DNA from: JALORV01 sp963780715
Lineage (GTDB): Bacteria; Pseudomonadota; Gammaproteobacteria; Burkholderiales; Burkholderiaceae_F
Length of the DNA: 64,000 bases
Assembly: GCA_963780715.1 (NCBI GenBank)
Contig: CAWADK010000015.1
Location: 186,001-250,000 of the forward strand
Reading direction: 5' to 3'
The translations under genes and the position numbers were made by a program. Below the pieces are notes generated by a model. It was not told the origin of the DNA. It saw only the letters and a list, made by a program, of their open reading frames with translations, and made no database searches. This document shows, piece by piece, positions 30,505-38,275 of the stretch; the first letter of the stretch is position 1; each line of letters opens with the position of its first letter.

Positions 30505-32138
30505 CGATGTCGAACGCGCTGCTCACGGGAACACTGGCGCTGCCGCTCCTGCTGCTTGCGGCGTGCCTGTGGTCTTCGGCGCGCAACCGCATGCTGCCGT
30601 GGCTGGTCGTTGCGCCGCTGCCTGCGCTGCTCGCTGCCCTCGGTGTCGATCGTGGTACGACCGTCACGCTGATTGCGGCCGGGTCGTACGAGGGCGTGCT
30701 GGCCCTCGATGCGCCCGGCGCACTGCTGCTCGGCGTGGCGGCACTGCTGTGGAGTGCGGCCGGTGCCTACGCCGCGACGTACCAGCGCGACCTGCCGAAC
30801 CGCGGTCGCTTCGCCGCCGCCTGGCTGCTGTGCCTCACCGGCTGCCTCGGCGTGTTCGTCGCCGCCGACATGCCGCTGCTGTACCTGATGCTGGCGACGA
30901 TGACGCTCGGCGCGACCGCGCTGGTGTTCCAGGATGAAAGCGCAGGTGCGCGTCGCGCAGCCGCCATCTACCTCGGACTGGCACTCGTGGGCGAGACACT
31001 GGTGCTGGTCGCGATGATCCTGCTGGCGCAGGCGACGGCCGACGGCAGCCTCCTGATCCGCGATGCCGCGGCCGTGCTGCCGACGGCGACGCACCGCGAT
31101 CTGATCGTCGCGCTGCTGATCATCGGCTTCGGCCTGAAGGCCGGACTGGTGCCCCTGCATGTGTGGATGCCGCTCGCGCATGCCGCAGCGCCGATGCCGG
31201 CCTCGGCCGTCCTGAGCGGCGTCGTCGTCAAGGCCGGCATCATCGGCTTGATCCGCTTCCTGCCGGTCGACGCGGGGCTTACCGACTGGGGCAACGCGCT
31301 AGCGGTCGCCGGCATGTTCACGGCGCTGTATGCGGTGGCGATCGGCATCACGCAGCCGCATCCGAAGGTCGTGCTGGCGTACTCGAGCGTCAGCCAGATG
31401 GGATTCACCGCGGCCGTGATCGGCATGGGCATTGCCAGCCTGGACGCCGCGACGCCCGTGCTGGCGGCGTTCTACGCAACGCATCACATCCTGGTGAAGG
31501 GCGCGATGTTCCTGCTGGTGGGCGTCGTGGCCGCGACTGCCGGGACACGGCTGCGCGGCACGCTGTTGCTCGCTGCGGTGCTGGCGGTCGGACTCGGCGG
31601 ATTGCCGCTGACCGGCGGCGCCGTGGCCAAGCTCGCAGTCAAGGGTCCGCTCGGCTCGGGTTGGGCCGCAACGGTGGCGTATGCATCTGCCGTCGGCACG
31701 ACACTTCTGATGCTGCATTTCCTGCGACGCGTGGCGGCGAACAGTGCTGCTGAGCCTGCCGCGCGCGCAGCGGCAGGGCTGCGCTGGCCCTGGCTCGTGA
31801 CCGCGATAGCGGCGCTTGTCGTGCCGTGGGCGATCTACCTGGGACTTTCAATCGGCACCGTGGCCGAGGCCGTCGCGCCGAAGGCGCTGTGGGCGTCGCT
31901 ATGGCCGGTTGGCGTCGGCGCCGCGCTCTCCTGGTGGCTGGCACGCGCAGGCGACCGCCTGCCACGCATTCCGCCCGGAGACGTAGCCGTCGTCATCGAC
32001 CGCGGAGTGGGCGCGGGTGCGCGCGCCGGTGCGGCGCTGCTTCGCGCCGACCGTGTGCTGCAACAATGGACGATCGCCGGTGTTTCGCTGCTGGTGCTGG
32101 CGGCGCTGTTCGGGCTGGCATTGGTGGCCGGGCGATGA
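30501..32138 (+). CDS. Second MrpD-like/NuoL-type antiporter subunit lacking the TM5 glutamate
   Basis: Proton_antipo_M protein of 545 residues, about 14 helices and a C-terminal extension with two more hydrophobic segments. TM7 and TM8 lysines are retained (Lys213 in GLKAGLVPLHVWMPLAH, Lys244 in LSGVVVKAGIIG). At the place of the conserved TM5 glutamate the sequence reads LYLMLATMTLG, with Ala132. In the standard Mrp layout this slot is filled by the antiporter part of MrpA. Here it ends the operon instead of opening it. Overlaps mrpD by 4 bases. A specialised NuoL-like protein from another complex is possible, but the operon context favours Mrp. Confidence 0.82.
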   Translation: MTMSNALLTGTLALPLLLLAACLWSSARNRMLPWLVVAPLPALLAALGVDRGTTVTLIAAGSYEGVLALDAPGALLLGVAALLWSAAGAYAATYQRDLPNRGRFAAAWLLCLTGCLGVFVAADMPLLYLMLATMTLGATALVFQDESAGARRAAAIYLGLALVGETLVLVAMILLAQATADGSLLIRDAAAVLPTATHRDLIVALLIIGFGLKAGLVPLHVWMPLAHAAAPMPASAVLSGVVVKAGIIGLIRFLPVDAGLTDWGNALAVAGMFTALYAVAIGITQPHPKVVLAYSSVSQMGFTAAVIGMGIASLDAATPVLAAFYATHHILVKGAMFLLVGVVAATAGTRLRGTLLLAAVLAVGLGGLPLTGGAVAKLAVKGPLGSGWAATVAYASAVGTTLLMLHFLRRVAANSAAEPAARAAAGLRWPWLVTAIAALVVPWAIYLGLSIGTVAEAVAPKALWASLWPVGVGAALSWWLARAGDRLPRIPPGDVAVVIDRGVGAGARAGAALLRADRVLQQWTIAGVSLLVLAALFGLALVAGR

Positions 32139-32201
32139 GCCAGGCCCGTTGATGCCGTCAGTCGCGCTTGCGCGCAAGAGCCCTGCGCCGAACACCACCG
32201 A

Positions 32202-32225
32202 GCGGGTCCGATGCGCCGGACCCGC
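32202..32225. terminator. Hairpin between the mrp operon and the convergent Tat-exported gene
   Basis: GCGGGTCCG (32202-32210) pairs perfectly with CGGACCCGC (32217-32225) around a six-base loop. It lies 64 bases after the mrp operon stop and just beyond the repaired stop (32250) of the convergent gene, so it can terminate both. Its position supports the frameshift repair, since the unrepaired frame would read through it. Confidence 0.6.
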
Positions 32226-32249
32226 CAGGATCAACTCGACTGCAGTCGG

Positions 32250-32706
32250 TCAGGACCGGAGCGAAATCTGCATGCCGGACAGATCGATCGACACCATCAG
32301 TCCGATCTGCCGACCCGACACTCGCAGGCGCACACCGCGTGAGTTCTGCAACTCGACGACAGCCGCCGCCGCCGGCCAGTGCGGCGCTGGCTCCGACAGC
32401 GGTGTAGGTGCCTTCGACGTCCTTGGCCTGCTTCAGGTTGTAGACCTCACCGACAAAGTCCGTGCGCGCTACGCCGATGGTTGCGCCCAGGCTGACGCCG
32501 CCGATGTTTAGGTGGTAACCATTGTCCTTGAACACCATCGTGCCGCTGCCGCCGCTTCCGCCGATGATGAACCCGGCGCGCCACAGCGAAAACTCGATCG
32601 TGGCGTCGGGCTTGCCTTGCGCCAGCGCAGGGGCGCTGGCCGTCGCGGCCAGCGCTGCGGCCGATGCGACAAAGAAGTTTCTTCGAGTGGTATCCGTGTT
32701 CGACAT
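32250..32706 (-). pseudogene. Tat-exported uncharacterised protein, frame broken by one base
   Basis: The N-terminus MSNTDTTRRNFFVASAAALA followed by TASAPALAQ is a twin-arginine (RRNFF) signal peptide. The mature part has a glycine-rich beta pattern (GGSGGSGTMVFKDNGYHLN, IGGVSLGATIG, DVEGTYTAVGASAALAGG). The genomic frame then degrades into arginine-rich shadow sequence to 32158. One frame over, the match continues as VVELQNSRGVRLRVSGRQIG and MVSIDLSGMQISLRS, ending at 32250. Removing one base in the GCC-repeat run near 32362-32373 gives a 151-residue protein. Function unknown; I considered DUF1134/EipA and DUF992, neither of which fits well. Convergent with the mrp operon. Confidence 0.7.
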
Positions 32707-32842
32707 AGCTAAAGTCCCCGTGGTTGAGAAGGCCGGCGCTCGAGCGGCCAGCCGTGGCAGCCGTGCCGGTGCGGCACGGTTGGGTGAAACTCGGAGGCGC
32801 CACGAACCGGCGGCGCGGTAAAGGGTCGTTTCGCAGCGTCCA

Positions 32843-34654
32843 TCAGAAGCGCCAGATCATCGGCACGAAGAAGACCGCCATGACGAAGAACCAGGCCATG
32901 CAGACGATGCCGATCTTCCAGTAGTCGCCGAACTTGTAGCCGCCCGGCCCCATGATCATCAGGTTGACCGGTGTGGCCACCGGCGTCAGGAACGACGCCG
33001 CCGCGGCGACGCAGACGCTCATCATGACCGGGCGTGGCGAGATGCCGAGTTCGATTGCGGCTGCCACCGCGATCGGGATGATGATCAGTGCCGTCGCGGT
33101 GTTGCTGATGAGCTGGCCAAGCACTGCGGTCAGGATGAAGAGTCCCGCCAGCAGCGCGTAAGGTCCGGCTTCTCCGACGATGGCGACCAGCCTGTCTGCG
33201 AGCAGCTGCGCCGCACCTGTCTCGGACATTGCGGCGGACAGCGGGGTCATCGCACCGACCAGTATCACCGTGGTCCAGTTGACCGAGCGGTAGGCCTGGT
33301 CGACCGTGAGCACGCCGACGACCACCATCGCGACCGCTGCGACCAGCCCCGCAACCGCGGACGGCACGAGGTTCAGTGCGAGCGCCGCCACCATCGCCAC
33401 GAGAATTCCGATCGCTGCCTTGGCGCCCGTGCCCATCGGCACCGCCTGGCGACGCACGAGGTCGGGGGAATCGACGACGAGTACTTCCGGGTCGGCGAGG
33501 CGTTTATCGAGCGCACTCCACGTGCCCTGCAGCAGCATCGTGTCGCCGACTTCGAGCGCGGTCTTGCCTGGCCCGACGTCTTCACCGCGGCGCTGCACGG
33601 CGAGGATCAGCAGGTCGCCGCTTTCCGTCACCATGCCGGGAAACACTTCGCGCCCGATCATTCCCGACCGCGGCGGAATCACGACTTCGGCCAGTCCCGA
33701 GGACCGGTTGAACAGCGTGTCGGCGACTCCCGCCTCGGCTTCGCCTGCGCCGAAGGACAGGTGCATGTCATTGGCGAAACTCGCGGCCGCGTCGGCTTCG
33801 CCGCGCAGGATCAGCGTGTCGCCTTCTTCAATCGCCGCACGGGTCAGCGGCCGACCGGTGGCGCCCGCCTGCGATCCGATCAGGCTCAGCCCCGGGTAGG
33901 CGGCGAGATCGATCGCCGTCGGCGCGGTTCCGATCAGTGGGGAACTTGGCCGCACGCGCAGCTGGAATGCATTGCCCTCGAGCCGGTACTGCTCCACGAG
34001 CGTGCGTGCGTGCTTGGACAGGTCGGTCGGCATCGACGCGCCACTCTTGTGGGGCAGTAGGCGATGTCCGAGGAACACCAGGATCGCCATCGTCCCGGCG
34101 AGCAGCGGAACGCCGACGATCGCGAACTCGAAGAAACCGAAGTAACCGGTGCCCGCTTCTTCGGACGCCTGTGACACGAGCACGTTCACCGGTGAGCCGG
34201 TCAGCGCCAGGATCGAGCCCGCATGGGAGGCAAAAACCATTGGCATCAGCAGCTGCGACGGTGGACGGTTCAGGCGAACCGCCATCACGACCACCACCGG
34301 CAGCAGTGCGGCCACCGCACCATTCAGGCTGATCAATCCCGTCAGCGCGGCACAGGCCAGCATGATCAGCACTAGCTGCCGCACCCGGCTTTCGCCCGCC
34401 TTATCGATCAGGAACTGGCCCGCCCACGCCGTGACGCCGGTCACCTCGAGGCCCGCGCTGACGACGAACAGCGACGCGATGAAGATCGTCGTCGGATCGC
34501 CGAGCCCGCCGAGCGCCTGCCGGAAGTCGAGGATGCCGGTGAAGTACAGCGCCAGCGCGGTGCCAAGCGCGACGATCACCACCGGCACCTTCTCGGTGAT
34601 GAACAGCACGATGACGACCGCGATGATCAGGAAAAGTACGTAGACGTCGTTCAA
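32843..34654 (-). CDS. SLC13-type permease with two RCK_C (TrkA-C) domains
   Basis: Inner-membrane transporter of 603 residues in the DASS/CitMHS group. Helices 1-6 (about 1-200) include the signature SPVNVLVSQ, then two cytoplasmic TrkA-C domains (about 215-300 and 305-390), then helices 7-12 with QLISNTATALIIIPIAVAAA and TPVNLMIMGPGGY. The paired SPVN/TPVN loops and the S-T-NT motif are the dicarboxylate/sulfate-type substrate clamp. Substrate cannot be fixed; sulfate, dicarboxylates or other anions are all known for this layout. Neighbours do not help. Confidence 0.85.
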   Translation of the reverse strand: MNDVYVLFLIIAVVIVLFITEKVPVVIVALGTALALYFTGILDFRQALGGLGDPTTIFIASLFVVSAGLEVTGVTAWAGQFLIDKAGESRVRQLVLIMLACAALTGLISLNGAVAALLPVVVVMAVRLNRPPSQLLMPMVFASHAGSILALTGSPVNVLVSQASEEAGTGYFGFFEFAIVGVPLLAGTMAILVFLGHRLLPHKSGASMPTDLSKHARTLVEQYRLEGNAFQLRVRPSSPLIGTAPTAIDLAAYPGLSLIGSQAGATGRPLTRAAIEEGDTLILRGEADAAASFANDMHLSFGAGEAEAGVADTLFNRSSGLAEVVIPPRSGMIGREVFPGMVTESGDLLILAVQRRGEDVGPGKTALEVGDTMLLQGTWSALDKRLADPEVLVVDSPDLVRRQAVPMGTGAKAAIGILVAMVAALALNLVPSAVAGLVAAVAMVVVGVLTVDQAYRSVNWTTVILVGAMTPLSAAMSETGAAQLLADRLVAIVGEAGPYALLAGLFILTAVLGQLISNTATALIIIPIAVAAAIELGISPRPVMMSVCVAAAASFLTPVATPVNLMIMGPGGYKFGDYWKIGIVCMAWFFVMAVFFVPMIWRF

Positions 34655-34777
34655 AGCTTCACCTGTCGTTGTTATTCCCGCCGGACCGCGGCCGCAGGGT
34701 GTTCAGGAGGGGGAGCCCGCCGCGGAATGCTGAAGTCGCGCGCGGCGGAGCACATCGTACTCGCCGCACGCGGAGCG

Positions 34778-36301
34778 TCAGCGCTTCGGCGGCGTGAAGT
34801 TCACCGCAAGGTCGGCAAAGAGTCGCGCGCAGACGCCGGTGGCACCCTTGGAGCGCCATGCATCGTCGACATCGAGCTTCATCGTCCCGCAGATGTCGAA
34901 GTGGGTCCACGGAATGCCGTCGACGAATTCCTCCAGGTACAGCGCCGCCGTGATCGAGCCCGGCTGTGCATCGCCCATGTTCTTCAGGTCGGCGATCGCC
35001 GAGTCGATCTGCTTGCGGTAGCGGCGGTCGAGCGGCATGCGCCAGATGGTCTCGTCGGTGCGATCGGCCGAGGCTTGTACCTGCCGGGCAAAGCCATCGT
35101 GGTTCGAGAACACGCCAGTGAGGTGCTCGCCGAGCGCGGCGAAGATCGCTCCCGTGAGCGTGCCGACGTTGATGATCGCATCGGGCTTCAACTCGGCTGC
35201 GAGCGCGAGGCCGTCGGCGAGTATCAGGCGACCCTCGGCGTCGGTGTTGTGGATCTCCACGGTCTTGCCATTGCGGTGTGTGAGCACGTCGCCCATCTTG
35301 GTCGCCGAACCCGACGGCATGTTGTCCGTGCACATCAGGAAAGCGGTCACGGTGTTCGGGCAGTCGAGGTCGCGCAGGACCGACATCGTGCCGAGCACCG
35401 CGGCGGCACCGGCCATGTCCATCTTCATGAAGAGCTGCATGCCCTGCGCCGGCTTCAGGTTGATACCGCCGGAGTCATACATGATGCCCTTGCCGACCAT
35501 GACGAGGTGCCCACCCTTGCCCTTGGTGCTTTTCGGCTTGTAGGTGAGCTTGATCATGCGCGGGGGTTCCGTGCTGCCGGCGTTCACGCCGAGAATGCCA
35601 CCGCAGCCCAGTTTCTCGAGATCACCCTTGTCGAAGACCTCGACCGTGAGCCCGCGCGTGCGCGCCACTTCTTCGGCGATTTCGGCCATGCGCTTGGCCG
35701 GCAGCTCCATGGCCGGCGCATTGGCGAGGTCGCGCGCAAGCATCGCCGCCGCGGCCATCGTCTGACCGAGCTTCGCGCCGGCCGCCTCGGCCTTCTGCCG
35801 TTCGGCCGTCGTCACCAGCGTGAGCGCTTCAAGAGGCGCATCGCTCTTCTTGCTCTTGCGCTGCTCGTAGCGGTAACGCGCCAGCAGCACGCCTTCGGTG
35901 ACGGCCTGCGCCGCAGCCGCCGGCGCGACGCCACTGGCGACGTCTGCGAGCCCGGTGGCCAGATGCGACTGCCGGGACGCGGCCCGGGCGAATGCCGCGG
36001 CCGCGTCACGCAATCTGGCGACATCGAGGCCGGCATCTCCGACGCCTACCGCAATGACAACGGACTTTCCGTCCTTTGGAATGACCAGGGTCTGGCCCTG
36101 CTTGCCCTCGAAGCCCGCGGCCGCGAGCGCGTCGCGATCCAGCCCGATCTGTCGCGGTACTGCTCCTTTCGATCCGACGGCGATTCCTACAGCCGTGGCG
36201 CTCGACGGCACTGAGCGTGCAACGCTGACCGTGGCCTTTGAAGACTCCGTGAGCGAGGGCACCGGGTTAATACCAGCACGGTGATGGGATTTCTTTGCCA
36301 T
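34778..36301 (-). CDS. M17 leucyl aminopeptidase family protein
   Basis: Di-metal M17 peptidase of 507 residues that removes N-terminal residues from peptides in the cytoplasm. The metal-binding block VGKGIMYDSGGINLKP (about 265-280, Lys and Asp) and the signature NTDAEGRLILADGL (about 350-363, Asp/Glu/Arg) are complete. The N-terminal domain is poor in recognisable motifs, as is usual. A good ribosome site (AGGAG, 8 bases spacing) precedes the ATG. It diverges from an AbgT-type transporter, after which comes another M17 gene. No signal peptide. Confidence 0.92.
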   Translation of the reverse strand: MAKKSHHRAGINPVPSLTESSKATVSVARSVPSSATAVGIAVGSKGAVPRQIGLDRDALAAAGFEGKQGQTLVIPKDGKSVVIAVGVGDAGLDVARLRDAAAAFARAASRQSHLATGLADVASGVAPAAAAQAVTEGVLLARYRYEQRKSKKSDAPLEALTLVTTAERQKAEAAGAKLGQTMAAAAMLARDLANAPAMELPAKRMAEIAEEVARTRGLTVEVFDKGDLEKLGCGGILGVNAGSTEPPRMIKLTYKPKSTKGKGGHLVMVGKGIMYDSGGINLKPAQGMQLFMKMDMAGAAAVLGTMSVLRDLDCPNTVTAFLMCTDNMPSGSATKMGDVLTHRNGKTVEIHNTDAEGRLILADGLALAAELKPDAIINVGTLTGAIFAALGEHLTGVFSNHDGFARQVQASADRTDETIWRMPLDRRYRKQIDSAIADLKNMGDAQPGSITAALYLEEFVDGIPWTHFDICGTMKLDVDDAWRSKGATGVCARLFADLAVNFTPPKR

Positions 36302-36487
36302 TGTTCTTTCTCCTTGTCGTATCCGGGTCTCGCTCGAAGAGTGCTCGATCGCGGTGCATGCAACGGATTTGGCTCAGCATGGACGCGACTTGTGACTGAA
36401 TTCTTACACGTCTGCACGTTCGGTCCGTCAGCGGCTGTCGACAAGATGATCGCGTCCCGGCCGCGCGGTGCGACAGGATATCTGAGC

Positions 36488-36520
36488 ATTCGGCGTCTCG
36501 CCGAATTGCCTTGCCGAATT
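36488..36520. promoter_or_regulatory. Palindromic operator candidate with a third half-site
   Basis: ATTCGGCG-TCT-CGCCGAAT (36488-36506) is an 8+3+8 perfect inverted repeat; seven bases downstream GCCGAATT (36513-36520) repeats one arm in direct orientation. The array abuts and overlaps the predicted abgT -35 hexamer, a position suited to repression. No regulator gene is adjacent. Confidence 0.5.
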
Positions 36521-36539
36521 GAGAAACATCGACTTTAAT
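36511..36539 (+). promoter_or_regulatory. Putative sigma70 promoter of abgT
   Basis: TTGCCG (36511-36516), a 17-base spacer and TTTAAT (36534-36539): four of six and five of six consensus matches with ideal spacing. A leader of roughly 118 bases follows before the ATG at 36664. Confidence 0.55.
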
Positions 36540-36564
36540 TGCCGGCCCGCTCGCTGCAGCCGGG

Positions 36565-36582
36565 CTCCCGAACTGTCGGGAG
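36565..36582 (+). other. Perfect leader hairpin upstream of abgT
   Basis: CTCCCGA-ACTG-TCGGGAG, seven perfect pairs around a tetraloop, about 20 bases after the predicted transcription start. There is no T-run after it, so it is more likely an RNA structure or binding site than a terminator. Confidence 0.45.
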
Positions 36583-36663
36583 AACAACAGCGACGTGCCT
36601 GACTCAAGGCAGTTGTGCTTACAAGAAAAAACCAAAGAAAAGCAGAGTGAAAGGAAATCGTCC

Positions 36664-38199
36664 ATGAGTCAGACCGCGCAGGCAGAGAAGGGGGGAATGC
36701 AGAAGATCCTCGACATCGTCGAGCGGGTCGGCAACAAGGTGCCGCACCCGGTCGTGATCTTCCTGATCCTCATCGCCTTCGTCATTGTCCTGTCACACAT
36801 CTTCTACGCGATGGGCGTAGCGATCACCTACCAGGTGATCAATCCCGAGACGCACAAGCTCGAGACGCAGACGACAGCGGCGCGCAGTCTGCTGACCGCC
36901 GACGGCATCCGCTTCATGTTCACCGGGGTCGTCACGAACTTCATGAACTTCCATGCGGTCGGCGTCATCATCGTCGCGATGGTCGGCGTCGGTGTCGCAG
37001 AGGCCTCCGGCCTGGTGAAGGCGTTGATCCGCAAGCTGGTCATCATCTCGCCGGCGTGGGCGCTGACATGGATCCTGGTTTTCGTTGGCATCATTTCCAG
37101 TATTGCGGCCGACGCGGGCTATCTCGTGCTGATCCCGCTGGCCGGCGCCGCGTTCATCAGTGTCGGCCGCCATCCGCTGGCGGGACTCGCGCTCGCCTTT
37201 GCGTCTGTGGCGAGCGTGTTCCTCGTCAATATCCTGATCGTGCCGGTCGACGGCATCTTGGTCGGCATCACCAATGACGCGATCCACCTGCTCGACGCCA
37301 ACAAGTCGATCGACCTGGCGTCGAACCTCTGGTTCTCGATCGCATCGGTGATCGCGATGATGGTCGTCGTGGTGTTCGTCAACAACCGCATCGTCGAGCC
37401 GCGGCTGGGCAAGTACACGGGCGACTACGTCGTCGAGGGCGAAAACGTGCTGTCGCCCGACGAGTACCGCGGACTGAAGTACGCCGGCATCGGGCTGGCG
37501 CTTGCACTCGGCTTCGTCATGCTGCTGCTGCTGCCGCCGGGGGCTCCGCTGCGCAATCCCGAGACCGGTTCGATCATCGGCAACTCGCCGTTCATGAACA
37601 GCCTGATCGTGACGATCGCGCTGGTGTTTCTGTCGGCTGGTATCGGCTACGGCATCGGTGCCAAGACGATGAATTCGTCGGTCGATGTCATCAATGCGGT
37701 GCAGAAATCGATCGCCAGCCTGAGCGGCCTCATCTTTCTGCTGTTGATCATCAGCCAGTTCCTGGCCTACTTCAACTACACCAACATGGCACCGCTGGCG
37801 GCGATCTCGCTGGCCAACATCCTGCAGCAGGCCAACCTTGATGCAGTCTGGCTGATGATCGGTTTCGTCATTGTCGTGCTGATCCTCGACCTGATCATCA
37901 CGGGCGCGATCCCGAAATGGGCGATCTTCGCGCCGATCTTCGTGCCGCTGCTGATGAAGCTCGGCGTGCAGCCCGATGCGGTCCTCGCGGCCTACCGGGT
38001 CGGCGATTCGCCGATGAACTCGATCACGCCGCTGAATGCGTACTTCGCGATGATTGTCGTGTTCTGCCAGAAGTACGTGAAGGACGCTGGCGTGGGCACG
38101 GTCATCGCGCTGATGCTGCCGTACGTGCTGGCCATCGCGGCCGTCTGGCTGGTCCTGCTCGTGGCCTGGCAACTGGTCGGCCTGCCCTGGGGCATCTAG
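36664..38199 (+). CDS. abgT: AbgT-family transporter
   Basis: Inner-membrane transporter of 511 residues, close to the 508 of E. coli AbgT, which takes up p-aminobenzoyl-glutamate; some homologues export sulfonamides. The ATG at 36664 (MSQTAQAEKGG) follows AAGGAAA; the frame runs upstream to 36595 without a better start. Typical features: IVERVGNKVPHPVVIFLIL, a GVGVAEASGLV hairpin, SSIAADAGYLVLIPL and GITNDAI, then the C-terminal GDSPMNSITPLNAYF. The two flanking M17 aminopeptidases suggest that the substrate may be a peptide-like conjugate, but AbgA/AbgB hydrolase (M20) partners are absent. Confidence 0.9.
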   Translation: MSQTAQAEKGGMQKILDIVERVGNKVPHPVVIFLILIAFVIVLSHIFYAMGVAITYQVINPETHKLETQTTAARSLLTADGIRFMFTGVVTNFMNFHAVGVIIVAMVGVGVAEASGLVKALIRKLVIISPAWALTWILVFVGIISSIAADAGYLVLIPLAGAAFISVGRHPLAGLALAFASVASVFLVNILIVPVDGILVGITNDAIHLLDANKSIDLASNLWFSIASVIAMMVVVVFVNNRIVEPRLGKYTGDYVVEGENVLSPDEYRGLKYAGIGLALALGFVMLLLLPPGAPLRNPETGSIIGNSPFMNSLIVTIALVFLSAGIGYGIGAKTMNSSVDVINAVQKSIASLSGLIFLLLIISQFLAYFNYTNMAPLAAISLANILQQANLDAVWLMIGFVIVVLILDLIITGAIPKWAIFAPIFVPLLMKLGVQPDAVLAAYRVGDSPMNSITPLNAYFAMIVVFCQKYVKDAGVGTVIALMLPYVLAIAAVWLVLLVAWQLVGLPWGI

Positions 38200-38275
38200 T
38201 CGCGCGCCCTCCCGCCGGTGGGTGCCCCCGCGTTCACCGGCTCACTCCCTCTTTGATTGATCTGCGGAGCTTTCG

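Larger units (their letters stand above)
36302..36663. other. Divergent intergenic region between M17 peptidase and abgT
   Basis: 362 bases, noticeably more A+T-rich than the coding flanks. It holds a sigma70-like promoter for abgT (36511-36539), a perfect palindrome with a third half-site overlapping it (36488-36520), and a perfect hairpin in the leader (36565-36582). The part nearest the M17 gene (36302-36480) must contain its promoter, but I could not pick one with confidence. No small gene seen. Confidence 0.55.

Noticed and set aside
32250..32706. DUF1134 (EipA) or DUF992 identity for the Tat-exported protein
   Set aside because: Glycine-rich pattern is superficially similar, but the residues I remember as conserved in those families do not line up.
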